From: Bacillota bacterium
Lineage (GTDB): Bacteria; Bacillota_I; Bacilli_A; Izemoplasmatales; Hujiaoplasmataceae
NCBI GenBank assembly: GCA_018816905.1
Contig: JAHIVB010000006.1
Location: forward strand, 62,001 to 126,000
DNA: 64,000 bases
Direction of reading: 5' to 3'
In this document: positions 25,669 to 35,135 of the stretch, one piece after another
How positions within the stretch are numbered: position 1 is the stretch's first letter
Layout of the letters: every line of letters starts with the position of its first letter
Translations under genes and position numbers: made by a program
The notes under the pieces: generated by a model
The model's input: only the letters and a program-made list of their open reading frames with translations
What the model was told of the DNA's origin: nothing
Databases searched by the model: none

Positions 25669-27177
25669 CTACTCAAAGAAATGGATGTTCGAAATTACAG
25701 CATTTGAAGAAAGGGTAAAGAATCCAAAATTGGAGTTAGCCATATCATAAGCCCTCGAGGTCATCGCAATTTGATCATTGACGTACACGATGATGACGCT
25801 TCCTTCTGTAACCATCGTAATGTTCAATTCGTCAACATTTCCAAAATCAAATGGAATCGATATCTCGGGACTTGAATAAGCAATCAAGTTTGCGTCGACA
25901 TTATAAAATTCAATCCGGTTATTCTCGAAGTCGAAATAGAAATTCAAACTTCCGACTTCAGATTCATATGCGTTCAGTGTAATTCCGAAATTAGAGCTAT
26001 CTAATATATCTACTATGAAAGATATTTTGGTGGGTTTTTCTTCAAGTTCCTCAAATAACAAGTAATTGTATCCTCTATTCGAAGAGAAAGTAAATCCGTT
26101 CTCTATTGGAGTGGCGTTCGTATCTACGATTTGATAAGCTACTTCATTGGAAAGAAATTCATCTGTTTCTGTCATCATCTTCGGATAAAGCAAGCCCGAC
26201 TCGTCTTGAACCAACTCGTGATTAACTAAGTTTCCACCCCACATATAAGTTCCATAATCTTTGTCCAGTGTTTTTGTTGCGACCCAGCCGCTCAGCACAA
26301 GCCTATCTTCCACTTTTTCAATTCTTCCGGCATAAAAGCCCCAACCATCGAAAAAGTCTTGAGCCGGGATTTGAAATCCATCCTCAATAGACTCTGTGTA
26401 CCTGTAGTGAACAATGCGATCATTTCCTGAACCTTGTTCAGAGAAAGAGAGATAATAATACCCATTATAATGGATTAAAGTCGGACATTCCATGTTGTAA
26501 GAACCTTCTGTATTTCTATAAAAGGTGCCATGGTTTTGCCAAAAATACAAATCGGTAGACTTATAGATTTTCAATACTCCTCCAAGAGAATCTCTTGTGG
26601 TTATTAACATCCAGTATTCATTGTCTTCTTCACTGTAATAAACATAAGGGTCTCTAAAATCGTTCACTCCTCCAAAAAAACCATCATCTGGTAGTTTTGT
26701 CCAAGTGATCATATCTGAAGATACTGCATGTTGGATTTTCTCATAGTATGGCATTTCTCCAGAACCGTTGTGTCCGGTGTAGTAAGCGTGATATAACCCA
26801 TCATTTCCGTAGATTACAGACCCAGTGCCTAAAGCTAAGTCTTGAGAAGAAATAGAGTTATCATAAGGAATCACAGTTCCAATGTCGTCATAATTCAAGA
26901 AGTCAGAGGTTTGAAATAACGCGAAAGGATGGAACCCGATGGATCCCCTTCTTTCGTCCAATAGATAAAACATGTTCATCACGCCATCGTGATAAAATGG
27001 CATCGGATCTCCGATGTACCCATACTCAGATTTTGGAAATATCATCGCGTCTCCTTGCTCTATGCTTCCGTTCTCAGGGAGGCCAGTAGTTGTAGTAGTG
27101 AGTTGGGTTGATCCAACACATCCCGTTAATCCAAACAAAATGATTATTAACGGTAGAATAATAAGTTTCTTCATCAT
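25669..27177 (-). CDS. Surface GH32-family lipoprotein, divergent
   Basis: The protein has 502 aa with lipobox LTGC and GGAGGAGA before the start. The GH32 motifs are altered: GYIGDPMPF replaces WxNDPNG but keeps the Asp, FRDP is intact, and MECPTL keeps the acid/base Glu. A C-terminal beta-sandwich of about 140 residues follows. All three catalytic acids appear present, so activity is plausible with a different linkage or product from the 684-aa neighbour. The start overlaps the cytoplasmic GH32 stop by 4 bp (ATGA). Secretion and motif divergence are seen; specificity is unknown. Confidence 0.83.
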   Translation of the reverse strand: MMKKLIILPLIIILFGLTGCVGSTQLTTTTTGLPENGSIEQGDAMIFPKSEYGYIGDPMPFYHDGVMNMFYLLDERRGSIGFHPFALFQTSDFLNYDDIGTVIPYDNSISSQDLALGTGSVIYGNDGLYHAYYTGHNGSGEMPYYEKIQHAVSSDMITWTKLPDDGFFGGVNDFRDPYVYYSEEDNEYWMLITTRDSLGGVLKIYKSTDLYFWQNHGTFYRNTEGSYNMECPTLIHYNGYYYLSFSEQGSGNDRIVHYRYTESIEDGFQIPAQDFFDGWGFYAGRIEKVEDRLVLSGWVATKTLDKDYGTYMWGGNLVNHELVQDESGLLYPKMMTETDEFLSNEVAYQIVDTNATPIENGFTFSSNRGYNYLLFEELEEKPTKISFIVDILDSSNFGITLNAYESEVGSLNFYFDFENNRIEFYNVDANLIAYSSPEISIPFDFGNVDELNITMVTEGSVIIVYVNDQIAMTSRAYDMANSNFGFFTLSSNAVISNIHFFE

Positions 27178-28565
27178 GATTTCTCCTCCATATGGATTGA
27201 GTGAACATGACCATTCAAATAAGGAGAACAGAATATTTGATATTCCTGACAGTCCATGAATACTCTGGATGTAAAGGTCTCTTCACCGGAATTGACGAAG
27301 ATCTCTATTGAGGAAGTATCAACTAATATTCTTAATGAAATCTCGTTATAGGACCTGACCGAGTGCTTATTCTCTAGTGGGTCTAGTTCGATTGACATTC
27401 CGTCGACGGAAACCTTAAAACCATCATAGGTGATTTTAAAGGATTCTACTTTGTTTGATGGATTTGCGAAGTGAAGATAAAATGGCATATTTATGGAATC
27501 CATTTCAATGTCTACTGATTTTGGAATCAGTTGTTCATTTCGTAATGAGTTCGAAACCCCTCTGTAATGTTTAATTTCTTCAATTGGGAATTGAAGTAAT
27601 TTTCCGTTTTGGAATTTCAATTCTCTAGGAAAGGTCAATGCTCCGCTCCAATGATGATTATATTCATGAGTAACATTTTTGTGTCCCCACATCTCCATCC
27701 AAGCGATGACTAGGGTTCTACCCAAGTGATCTTTTGTGGCTTGAGGCGCATAAAAATGATGACCACTATCAAAAGATTCTATTTTATCAATATGATATTG
27801 TTTGTTTTCAATGTTAAAGGTTCCAATCATGTATTTTGAATAATTCTTATTGGCAGACTTGTTGTGATCGACGGCAGAATAAATCAGAATATCTTGTCCG
27901 TCTAATGTCAATAAACCAGGACATTCTGCCATACAGTTTTTGAGTGAGTCATGAGAAATGGAATCATGAAATTCAAACTTTTTGAGATCCAAAGATTTAT
28001 ATATTAGAAATTTACCAACTTGATCTTGGTCTTTTGTTCCCACGAGGATATAATACACCCCATGAATCAATACAGGATAAGGATCTCGGTTGTCTTGAAC
28101 AGACCCATATGGTTTTATGATTGATTGATCGATGATTGGTTTGGGTACTTTAAAGAAGTGGATTCCATCGGTTGAGGATGCCATCCCTTGAGTTTCTATT
28201 AATTCACCGTTGTGATCAAAATGCTTTGTGTAAAATAGATGTAGTTTTTTTGGATCTTTTCGATCCACAATCGCTCCACCAGAAAAACATCCGGTTTCAT
28301 CGGATTGATCTGGGGCAAGTGCGATAGGTTGAGGAGTGAATTTGACAAGATCATCAGTTGTCATATGTCCCCAGTGCATTGGACCCCATACGGAATTGTA
28401 AGGGTGATGTTGGTAAAAAACATGGTATTTCCCTTGATAATATACAAACCCATTTGGATCATTCATCCAACCGAATTCAGGCATTGCATGGAAAACAAGA
28501 CGGTAAGTATCTACCACCTTTTTCTTTTCTTTTTGAATCAGATTGTTCGCTTCAAGTAATGTCAT
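27174..28565 (-). CDS. Cytoplasmic GH32 beta-fructofuranosidase / sucrose-6-phosphate hydrolase
   Basis: The 463-aa protein has no signal peptide. It shows GWMNDPNGF near 33 (nucleophile Asp), HWGHMTTDDLV, NRDPYP and AECPGL (acid/base Glu), followed by the C-terminal GH32 sandwich. It would hydrolyse imported fructo-oligosaccharides or sucrose. Because uptake here is by an ABC transporter rather than a PTS, the substrate is probably unphosphorylated. It lies downstream of the carbohydrate-binding lipoprotein gene and overlaps the next GH32 gene. Confidence 0.9.
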   Translation of the reverse strand: MTLLEANNLIQKEKKKVVDTYRLVFHAMPEFGWMNDPNGFVYYQGKYHVFYQHHPYNSVWGPMHWGHMTTDDLVKFTPQPIALAPDQSDETGCFSGGAIVDRKDPKKLHLFYTKHFDHNGELIETQGMASSTDGIHFFKVPKPIIDQSIIKPYGSVQDNRDPYPVLIHGVYYILVGTKDQDQVGKFLIYKSLDLKKFEFHDSISHDSLKNCMAECPGLLTLDGQDILIYSAVDHNKSANKNYSKYMIGTFNIENKQYHIDKIESFDSGHHFYAPQATKDHLGRTLVIAWMEMWGHKNVTHEYNHHWSGALTFPRELKFQNGKLLQFPIEEIKHYRGVSNSLRNEQLIPKSVDIEMDSINMPFYLHFANPSNKVESFKITYDGFKVSVDGMSIELDPLENKHSVRSYNEISLRILVDTSSIEIFVNSGEETFTSRVFMDCQEYQIFCSPYLNGHVHSIHMEEKS

Positions 28566-28641
28566 GATTTGCTCCTTAATGACAGGAGAGGGAGGAGAGA
28601 GTTTCTCCTCCCTAAGATGAATCCTCTTGTCAATAAAATGG

Positions 28642-30879
28642 TTATTCTTGTCTAAAGATAGTTACGCTGATAAATTCAATCGTCGTTGGAGCTTCGTTTG
28701 TTGGGAAACCAAATTGGAATAGAATTTCAAAGTTCATGTCAAACATCAACATGGCATCCATCGTGAACGAGAACGTTTGTTCTGTTTCGGTAACAGTGAT
28801 GGATTCCCAAATTCTTGGATCCCATTGACCCGTCACATTCAATCCAGCAAGTCCTGTAACTGTCTTGTCAGCTTTGATTGTGAATTCGATTGTATAGAGT
28901 CCTCCGCCTGTCAGTTGAACGTCTTCAAAGAATAATTTGTTGAACCAATCTGTTGCGCCAAATGCTTCGATTTCATAGATTAATTTTCCGTCTTCTGCGT
29001 AAACGACTCCGTATGCGCCTTCATCGTTATTATTGTAAGTTCCCCATGAAGTTTCGCCAACAGGATCGAATCCTGTTACTTCTTCGCTAAATTCGGTTGA
29101 ACCTGTAATTTCGTAAAGTTTTACGTTATCTAGAGTAAGTGTGTTAGTAGTCACTCCGTCAGCCGCTTTTCCAATCGAAAACTTAATGTATAAGTCTGTA
29201 ATGTCCATAGAGGCAACAAAGGTGAATTCCAAAGTTCCTTCTCCTGATAATGTTCCATTCTTGAATCCTGCTCTTATTTGCCAATCCATTGCTGAATCTT
29301 CAAAGCAAAGTTCATAGAATTGATCGCTTACAGTATTGTAATCGAATACTATTTTGTACATACTTCCTGTGACAAGATCAAATTCAGTCGCATAATAAAG
29401 ATCCATGTTCCAAGGATTGTTTTCAGTCGGGTATGTATTGATTAATAACTGTAATTTGTTGTCAACATTTGAAATTGTTGCTAAATGTGATTCTGTACCT
29501 CTTTCTGCCCAACCATCTGTGAGTCCGTCTTCAAAGTCATCATCAATCTGGACTGTTTCAACTGTAGCTGCGACAGCTTTAGTGATGTTGATTGAATCAA
29601 CAGTTAAGTCCCAAGCTGCAGGGTTTGTAAATCCATCAAAGTTGTCTCCACCAAATTGAACTAAAAATTCAGCATTTGCAGAAGCTTCATTTGCAATAAA
29701 CTCTAAAGTGTAGTCTGCATACTCGGTTCCAACTGCCAAGTTCCATGAACCAGTATATGGACTCCAACCAGCTTCAGCATTGTTAATAATGTAATGTAAT
29801 TTTACATCTTGACTAGCTTTCATCCGAATTGTAAAGATATAAGTTGCTCCAGATTCAATTTGGATACCTGTTTTAAATATTTTGGCATGCCAGTCGGCAT
29901 CTCCGTTTTCTGTAAGAGAAACTTTCAATTCTCCGTTTTCAATAACCGATGAACCTGTAGCTGTTTCACCGATTCCCACTTCGAAAACGCCTGCATTGTC
30001 AGTTGAAAAATCGTCTTCATGTACCGTTTCTTCTAGAATGGAAGGAGTTTCTTTCACGGTAATGGAATCTACTACTAATTCAAACGCCTCAGGGTTTGTC
30101 AAGGTATCGAAAGTGTTTCCACCGAATTGAAGTAAGAATTCTGTGTTGTCTGAACTGTTATTTGCCAAGAATTCAATCGAATAATCTGCAAAATCAGTTC
30201 CAACTTCCATATTCCATGTACCACCGTAAGGGCTCCAGCCGGCTTCAGCATCATTGATGATGAAGTGCATTCCAACTACTTCGGATGCTTTCATTCTGAC
30301 GGTAAATTTATAAGTATTTCCTTTTTCGATAATTAATCCTGTTTTAAATAATTTTGCATGCCAATCGGAATCTCCGTTATTGGTCACGTCAATCGTCAAT
30401 ACACCTTTAGAAGCTTCATAAGTACCTTCTGCTGGACTTGTAAATCCAACTTCAAATCCATTGAGATCCGCTTCTCCGGAATTGAATTCATAATTGATGA
30501 ACTCTTCTTTTTCACTTACAACAGGTTTCACAGTTAAGGTTGTATATTCTTCAACTTCCTCGCCTTGTGAGTCCGTAACGGCATAAGTGAAATAGTAATC
30601 TCCGGTATTTTCAGGAGTTACAACTCCTGCTGTGATTGTTAGTGCCGGGATTGAAGTAACGACGATATCTTCGGTCAATACTCCATCTTCTGGATCGCTT
30701 GCTGTAACGCCGTCAAGAACGTTCCAGCTTTCTCCTTCGAAGATTTCAACTTCTGCAACGACCCCGCTAATGGTGGGTGCTTCATTTGGCAGAGTAGTTG
30801 TTGTTGATTCTACCGTTTTGCAAGCCGCGAGAGTAAAAAGCGTTAAAGTGGCTAGTGCAAATAAAAATAATTTTTTCAT
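28642..30879 (-). CDS. Surface carbohydrate-binding lipoprotein with four CBM-like modules
   Basis: The 745-aa protein has a lipobox LAAC at about residues 17-20. A DUF5011/Ig-like domain (about 35-120, with ASDPEDGVLTED) is followed by four beta-sandwich modules of about 150 residues resembling CBM4/9. Modules 1 and 2 are near-duplicates: DWHAKLFKTG and RMKAS recur as DWHAKIFKTG and RMKAS. There are no catalytic motifs. It probably holds fructan at the cell surface for the adjacent GH32 lipoproteins. Its start overlaps the YesL-like stop. Module assignment is by pattern only. Confidence 0.8.
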   Translation of the reverse strand: MKKLFLFALATLTLFTLAACKTVESTTTTLPNEAPTISGVVAEVEIFEGESWNVLDGVTASDPEDGVLTEDIVVTSIPALTITAGVVTPENTGDYYFTYAVTDSQGEEVEEYTTLTVKPVVSEKEEFINYEFNSGEADLNGFEVGFTSPAEGTYEASKGVLTIDVTNNGDSDWHAKLFKTGLIIEKGNTYKFTVRMKASEVVGMHFIINDAEAGWSPYGGTWNMEVGTDFADYSIEFLANNSSDNTEFLLQFGGNTFDTLTNPEAFELVVDSITVKETPSILEETVHEDDFSTDNAGVFEVGIGETATGSSVIENGELKVSLTENGDADWHAKIFKTGIQIESGATYIFTIRMKASQDVKLHYIINNAEAGWSPYTGSWNLAVGTEYADYTLEFIANEASANAEFLVQFGGDNFDGFTNPAAWDLTVDSINITKAVAATVETVQIDDDFEDGLTDGWAERGTESHLATISNVDNKLQLLINTYPTENNPWNMDLYYATEFDLVTGSMYKIVFDYNTVSDQFYELCFEDSAMDWQIRAGFKNGTLSGEGTLEFTFVASMDITDLYIKFSIGKAADGVTTNTLTLDNVKLYEITGSTEFSEEVTGFDPVGETSWGTYNNNDEGAYGVVYAEDGKLIYEIEAFGATDWFNKLFFEDVQLTGGGLYTIEFTIKADKTVTGLAGLNVTGQWDPRIWESITVTETEQTFSFTMDAMLMFDMNFEILFQFGFPTNEAPTTIEFISVTIFRQE

Positions 30880-31460
30880 TTTAATCTCTCCTTTAGTTTA
30901 ATATAGTTCATATATGAAAGTCTTGAAACCAAATTGATTATCAAGAAAATTCCAAGTAGATAGATGACAAAATTCCATAAAACGAGATAAACAAACAAAA
31001 CAAGTATTGCGATTTGAATCAAGAAGTTAAGTAATCTGCCAAAAATAAGAATAATAGAATTATGGAGTGCTTGTCTAAATGTTACATTCATGTTTGTAAT
31101 GATGACTGGCGAGTTCATCAACAAGATGAATGCAATCATCAATACAACATAACTTAATCCTTTGACGATTCCATCTAATACTAGGTTTCCTGTGTCTAGC
31201 AACATGATATTTGCGGTTGAAAACGAAAACATAATGATTAGAAGGAGTGTCATTTTTAAGGTGATGGACAAATTCTCTTTTATATTGACAAAAACAAGTA
31301 TTAGACTGCGATCTTCCGGTTCTGCTTGTATATATTTTTGAACTCCGATGATGAATGGGATCAATGGTAGTACTAACAAAGTGGCGATATTGAATAGGAT
31401 TGTTAAAAACAAATAATCAAATACTAGTGTTCCTATAGCTTGAATTTTTTTCTGTTTCAT
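30876..31460 (-). CDS. YesL/DUF624-like membrane protein
   Basis: The 194-aa protein has about five transmembrane segments covering nearly the whole chain and no soluble domain. YesL-like proteins are commonly found next to LplB/LplC-type sugar transporters in Firmicutes; their role is not known. It lies between the binding-protein gene (9 bp upstream) and the CBM lipoprotein gene (4-bp overlap). Confidence 0.75.
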   Translation of the reverse strand: MKQKKIQAIGTLVFDYLFLTILFNIATLLVLPLIPFIIGVQKYIQAEPEDRSLILVFVNIKENLSITLKMTLLLIIMFSFSTANIMLLDTGNLVLDGIVKGLSYVVLMIAFILLMNSPVIITNMNVTFRQALHNSIILIFGRLLNFLIQIAILVLFVYLVLWNFVIYLLGIFLIINLVSRLSYMNYIKLKERLK

Positions 31461-31469
31461 TAAAGTATT

Positions 31470-33116
31470 TTATCCCATTCGGTCATAAGCAGCTTGATAC
31501 ACCACCAATGCATTAGCGAGTCCTATCTGTTCTAGCGTTGCTAGGTAAGTATCCCACGCACTTTGATTCAGTCCGCCATCTTTGAGCCATTCAGTTTGAG
31601 ATTGATACATAAAATCACTTAAGTTTTGTTCTATCCTAGACAAAGTATTGATTTCCTCTAGTGTGTAAGACAATAAAGGAATTGGTCTTGCGCCAGGAAA
31701 CACATAAGGAACAGATACTAGTTGAAGTCTTTCTAATCTTAATTTGGCTCTTGGCTCCATATTTACGACATGCGTCCATTGATATTCGCCAAGATAAATT
31801 AACCCTAGAGGCGCATTTTTTAACCTCAGTTCATCCGTGGTCATTCCTTCTGGAATCGGTTTTTGAACCAACATCCCGTTTTCATCCAATTCTTCCTCAT
31901 AAACGATTCCGATGGGTCCGTAATTAATCTGGGCAGAAATGAAACCATCATAGAATCGATCGATATAGGTGAGTAGTACTTCAGGATTTTCACAGTTCGA
32001 TAATACGACGAAATTCCCTTTTGATACTTCTGGCGTATTCGCAACACCGATGGTTTGATCACCATAGGGTCCAATGAGTGGAGCCATTACAATGTAGTCT
32101 TCAGGGTTTGTCACAACCGTTTCGGATTCCCACCAATAAAAAGCTCCTAGTTTTTGGTCTTCAGCTTTTCCCTTTGCCAAGAATTGATCCTGACTTTGAG
32201 AAAATACTTCCATGTCGATTAAACCTTCAGATACCCAGCCATGATAAAATTCAGTGGCTTCTTTCCAACGGTCCATCGTTCCTGTAAAAGTAATGTCATC
32301 GTTGATGAGTGTTAAATGATTGATATTTTCAGGCACACCAAACGCTCCATAAAGATCGCTTTGGTTCCCTTGCCAGTTTTGATATACAAAGGATAAAGGC
32401 AATTCATCAGCTCTGCCATTTCCGTTCATGTCATTTGTTTTAAATTGACGAAGAATGTCTTCGAATTCAGTCGTTGTAAGACTGAGTCCATCAATCAAAT
32501 CTTCGTTTGTCAAGAAATCGATCTTGTTGCTTTCGATTAATGCAGAAGTCCATTCTTTATTCAAAAAGAGGAGGTTTGGATAAGGAAGAAGACCCATTTC
32601 TTCTATTCTAGGAAGACTATAGATTTTTCCATCCGCGCTTTTCATCAGTTCTGCAATGTCTGGTCGATCTTCCAATATTTTGCTGAAATTTGGCATGTAT
32701 TGTAAGTAGTCGTCCAATGCAATAATCATTTTCCTAGATGAATACAAAATAATTTCTTGTTCAGAAAATCCTGCATGATAAATCGCATCCGGAAGATTCT
32801 TTTTATCCGCCATGATTAAACTTTTAGAGGCAAGGTAAGATGATTCGCTAATGTTATTCCAATTGATATCTACATTGGTTAGATCATATAGTGTATTCAT
32901 GATTTGCATATCGTTATAATCATCCGCGATTGCATTTTTTGGAGCGAGGATTTCAAATGAAATCGACCCTTTTTCAGATACGATAGGTGCAGAGGAATCT
33001 TCCCACTGATAACCGATGAGGCTAAGATCTGTTGGTTCAGCGGTTGTCGCTGCTGTACAGCCGATGGTTGCTAATAGTGCAAAAATTAATGTAAAAACGA
33101 TAAATGTTTTCTTCAT
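31470..33116 (-). CDS. Sugar ABC transporter binding lipoprotein (LplA-like)
   Basis: The 548-aa extracellular solute-binding protein has lipobox ATIGC near residue 20. The mature chain has the two-lobe family-1 arrangement and the long form typical of LplA-like oligosaccharide binders. An EF-hand-like stretch NDMNGNGRADELPL lies near 245 and could bind calcium. It sits between the permease genes and the YesL-like gene. The likely ligand is a fructo-oligosaccharide, inferred from the GH32 and fructokinase neighbours. Confidence 0.9.
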   Translation of the reverse strand: MKKTFIVFTLIFALLATIGCTAATTAEPTDLSLIGYQWEDSSAPIVSEKGSISFEILAPKNAIADDYNDMQIMNTLYDLTNVDINWNNISESSYLASKSLIMADKKNLPDAIYHAGFSEQEIILYSSRKMIIALDDYLQYMPNFSKILEDRPDIAELMKSADGKIYSLPRIEEMGLLPYPNLLFLNKEWTSALIESNKIDFLTNEDLIDGLSLTTTEFEDILRQFKTNDMNGNGRADELPLSFVYQNWQGNQSDLYGAFGVPENINHLTLINDDITFTGTMDRWKEATEFYHGWVSEGLIDMEVFSQSQDQFLAKGKAEDQKLGAFYWWESETVVTNPEDYIVMAPLIGPYGDQTIGVANTPEVSKGNFVVLSNCENPEVLLTYIDRFYDGFISAQINYGPIGIVYEEELDENGMLVQKPIPEGMTTDELRLKNAPLGLIYLGEYQWTHVVNMEPRAKLRLERLQLVSVPYVFPGARPIPLLSYTLEEINTLSRIEQNLSDFMYQSQTEWLKDGGLNQSAWDTYLATLEQIGLANALVVYQAAYDRMG

Positions 33117-33127
33117 GGTTTTCTCCT

Positions 33128-34027
33128 TTATTTAAAACTTCCGATGAGGAATCCTTTTTCAAAAAACTTTTGAATGAAAGGATATAAAACGATAATTGGA
33201 ATACTTGATACAATGATGGATGAGTATTTAATCATATTTGCGATTCTTTGTTGCTCAAGAATCGTTTGAGGATCTCCAGTTCCGCTTCCTTGAGCAACGA
33301 TCAGAATATCACGAAGCACCAATTGAAGTGGGAAATAGCCTTCGGATTGAATGAAGATTAATGCATTAAAGTAGGAGTTCCAATGCCCCACCGCATAAAA
33401 CAAGACCATGACTGCGATGATGGGTTTTGAAATCGGTAGAATGATGGAGAGAAAGGTTCTGTATTCTCCCGCACCGTCAATTTTAGCCGCCTCAATCAAT
33501 TCTTCCGGAATATTAGACTCATAAAATGCTTTCGTCATAAAGATGTTCCAGACACTGACTGCCGAAGGAAGGATGAGCGCTAATGGAGAGTCAATCAGAT
33601 CGAGACTTGAAACCAATAAATAGAAAGGAATTAAGCCTCCTCCGAAAAACATCGTTACAATAAAAAACCATAATATTATTTTTCGGTATGGAAGGTATTT
33701 CCTTGAAAGTGCCCAACCTGCTGGAATGGTTAATAGAATGTTCAGTGCTGTACCGAAGAAAGTATACAAGATTGTATTTCGATACCCTACCCAAATCTGG
33801 CTCTCGCTCAATAGGCGTTGATATCCTTCTAAAGAGAACTTAACCGGATAAAGGAATACTTCCCCGTTCAAAACCGCATCCGGATTTGAGAATGATGATA
33901 TGATGATGAAATAAATTGGATAAATGACGATAATTCCTAAAATGACCATGATGAAGTTATTGATGAAGTAATAGTACTTGTCGCTTTTCGCCTCAAAAAG
34001 AGTGCGTTTCTTTTTAAATAGTCTCAT
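33128..34027 (-). CDS. Sugar ABC transporter permease (LplC-like)
   Basis: The 299-aa inner-membrane subunit has six hydrophobic segments. The EAA coupling loop reads EELIEAAKIDGAGEYRTFLSIILP near residues 178-200. The C-terminus (FFEKGFLIGSFK) is typical of LplC/YtcP permeases. It follows the LplB-like permease by 10 bp and precedes the binding-protein gene. No ATPase is encoded in this operon. Confidence 0.92.
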   Translation of the reverse strand: MRLFKKKRTLFEAKSDKYYYFINNFIMVILGIIVIYPIYFIIISSFSNPDAVLNGEVFLYPVKFSLEGYQRLLSESQIWVGYRNTILYTFFGTALNILLTIPAGWALSRKYLPYRKIILWFFIVTMFFGGGLIPFYLLVSSLDLIDSPLALILPSAVSVWNIFMTKAFYESNIPEELIEAAKIDGAGEYRTFLSIILPISKPIIAVMVLFYAVGHWNSYFNALIFIQSEGYFPLQLVLRDILIVAQGSGTGDPQTILEQQRIANMIKYSSIIVSSIPIIVLYPFIQKFFEKGFLIGSFK

Positions 34028-34037
34028 ATCGCACCCC

Positions 34038-34949
34038 TTACCATAAACTATTCTCTGAGAATCGTTTTGCGATTGTATTTGCGATCACTAATAGCGTAAC
34101 GTTAATCAGTGAATTGAATAATCCGATCGCACTCGCATAACTGAACTCAGGGAATCCGGTTAAACCGGTTTTATATACATAGGTAGATATAACTTCACTA
34201 ACCGCAATGTTTCCTCCGGTTTGCATCAACAATACTTTTTCATATCCAACGCCAAGCAAGTTACCAATGGATAAGATTAACAAAATTGATACGGTAGGAA
34301 AAATGGCAGGAAAATCAATGTGAATCACTCTTTGAAAACGAGAAGCTCCATCCACAACAGCTGCTTCATGCAAGGTGGGGTCCACCCCACTCAATGCAGC
34401 TAAGTAAATGATTGCGCTCCAACCGAAATCTTGCCAGTTTCCGGAGATGATGAACAACGGACGAAAAGCTTCGTTTTCAAGGAAATAAGAATACTTTTCT
34501 CCTCCAAGCGATAGTACTAAATTATTGACAAAACCGTATTCACCAAATAATAACTGGAGCATCCCAACCAAGACAATGACAGAGATAAAATGCGGAGCGT
34601 AAAAAATTGTTTGTAGTCTTTTTGATGTCTTTTGACTTCTCATCGAATTCAAAAGCAATGCGATGATGATTGGCAAAGGAAATCCGATTAGGAAACCAAA
34701 CAAAGATAAAAAGAATGTGTTTTTCAGAAGTTGGATAAAACGAAAATCGTTTAAGAAACGTTCAAAATGATCAAACCCGACCCAATAGGCATTTGAAGAA
34801 ATAATAGGATCGCCAGGGACATAATCTTGAAAGGCAATGAGAACACCATACATCGGAATGTAACTGAAAATGAAAACAAAAATCATTGCAGGCAATAAAA
34901 ACATCAATAATGGATAATGTTTACGTAATTTTGATTTCTTAATATTCAT
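34038..34949 (-). CDS. Sugar ABC transporter permease (LplB-like)
   Basis: This is the partner permease, 303 aa from the ATG at 34949. It has six hydrophobic segments and an EAA loop HEAAVVDGASRFQRVIHIDFP. I chose 34949 over an upstream ATG at 34994 because GGGAGGGA lies 8 bases before it. The longer form would also start within the promoter -10 at 34998-34993. It is the first gene of the fructan operon, transcribed away from the LacI-type regulator. Confidence 0.9.
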   Translation of the reverse strand: MNIKKSKLRKHYPLLMFLLPAMIFVFIFSYIPMYGVLIAFQDYVPGDPIISSNAYWVGFDHFERFLNDFRFIQLLKNTFFLSLFGFLIGFPLPIIIALLLNSMRSQKTSKRLQTIFYAPHFISVIVLVGMLQLLFGEYGFVNNLVLSLGGEKYSYFLENEAFRPLFIISGNWQDFGWSAIIYLAALSGVDPTLHEAAVVDGASRFQRVIHIDFPAIFPTVSILLILSIGNLLGVGYEKVLLMQTGGNIAVSEVISTYVYKTGLTGFPEFSYASAIGLFNSLINVTLLVIANTIAKRFSENSLW

Positions 34950-34992
34950 CTCAAGATCCCTCCCTTCCAGTTTGGAAAACGCATACATTGAC

Positions 34993-35118
34993 ATTATATT
35001 GGGTAGTTTTTACCTTGTCAACAAAATCCGAGAAAAATGTGAATATTTGTGCATATGCACTATTTTTTACCCATTTACACCAAAAAGTATTGTGCAATTG
35101 TAAATATAATTGTATAAT
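34993..35118. promoter_or_regulatory. Divergent promoters and operator between fructan operon and lacI-type gene
   Basis: Minus-strand promoter: TTGACA at 35021-35016, 17-bp spacer, TATAAT at 34998-34993, all consensus. Plus-strand promoter: TTGTGC at 35090-35095, 17-bp spacer, TATAAT at 35113-35118. Between them the perfect palindrome GTGCATATGCAC (35049-35060) is a typical LacI-family operator; the sequence TTGTGCAATTG within the second promoter may be a half-related site. Confidence 0.8.
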
Positions 35119-35135
35119 GTTTTCGAGGTGATAGG

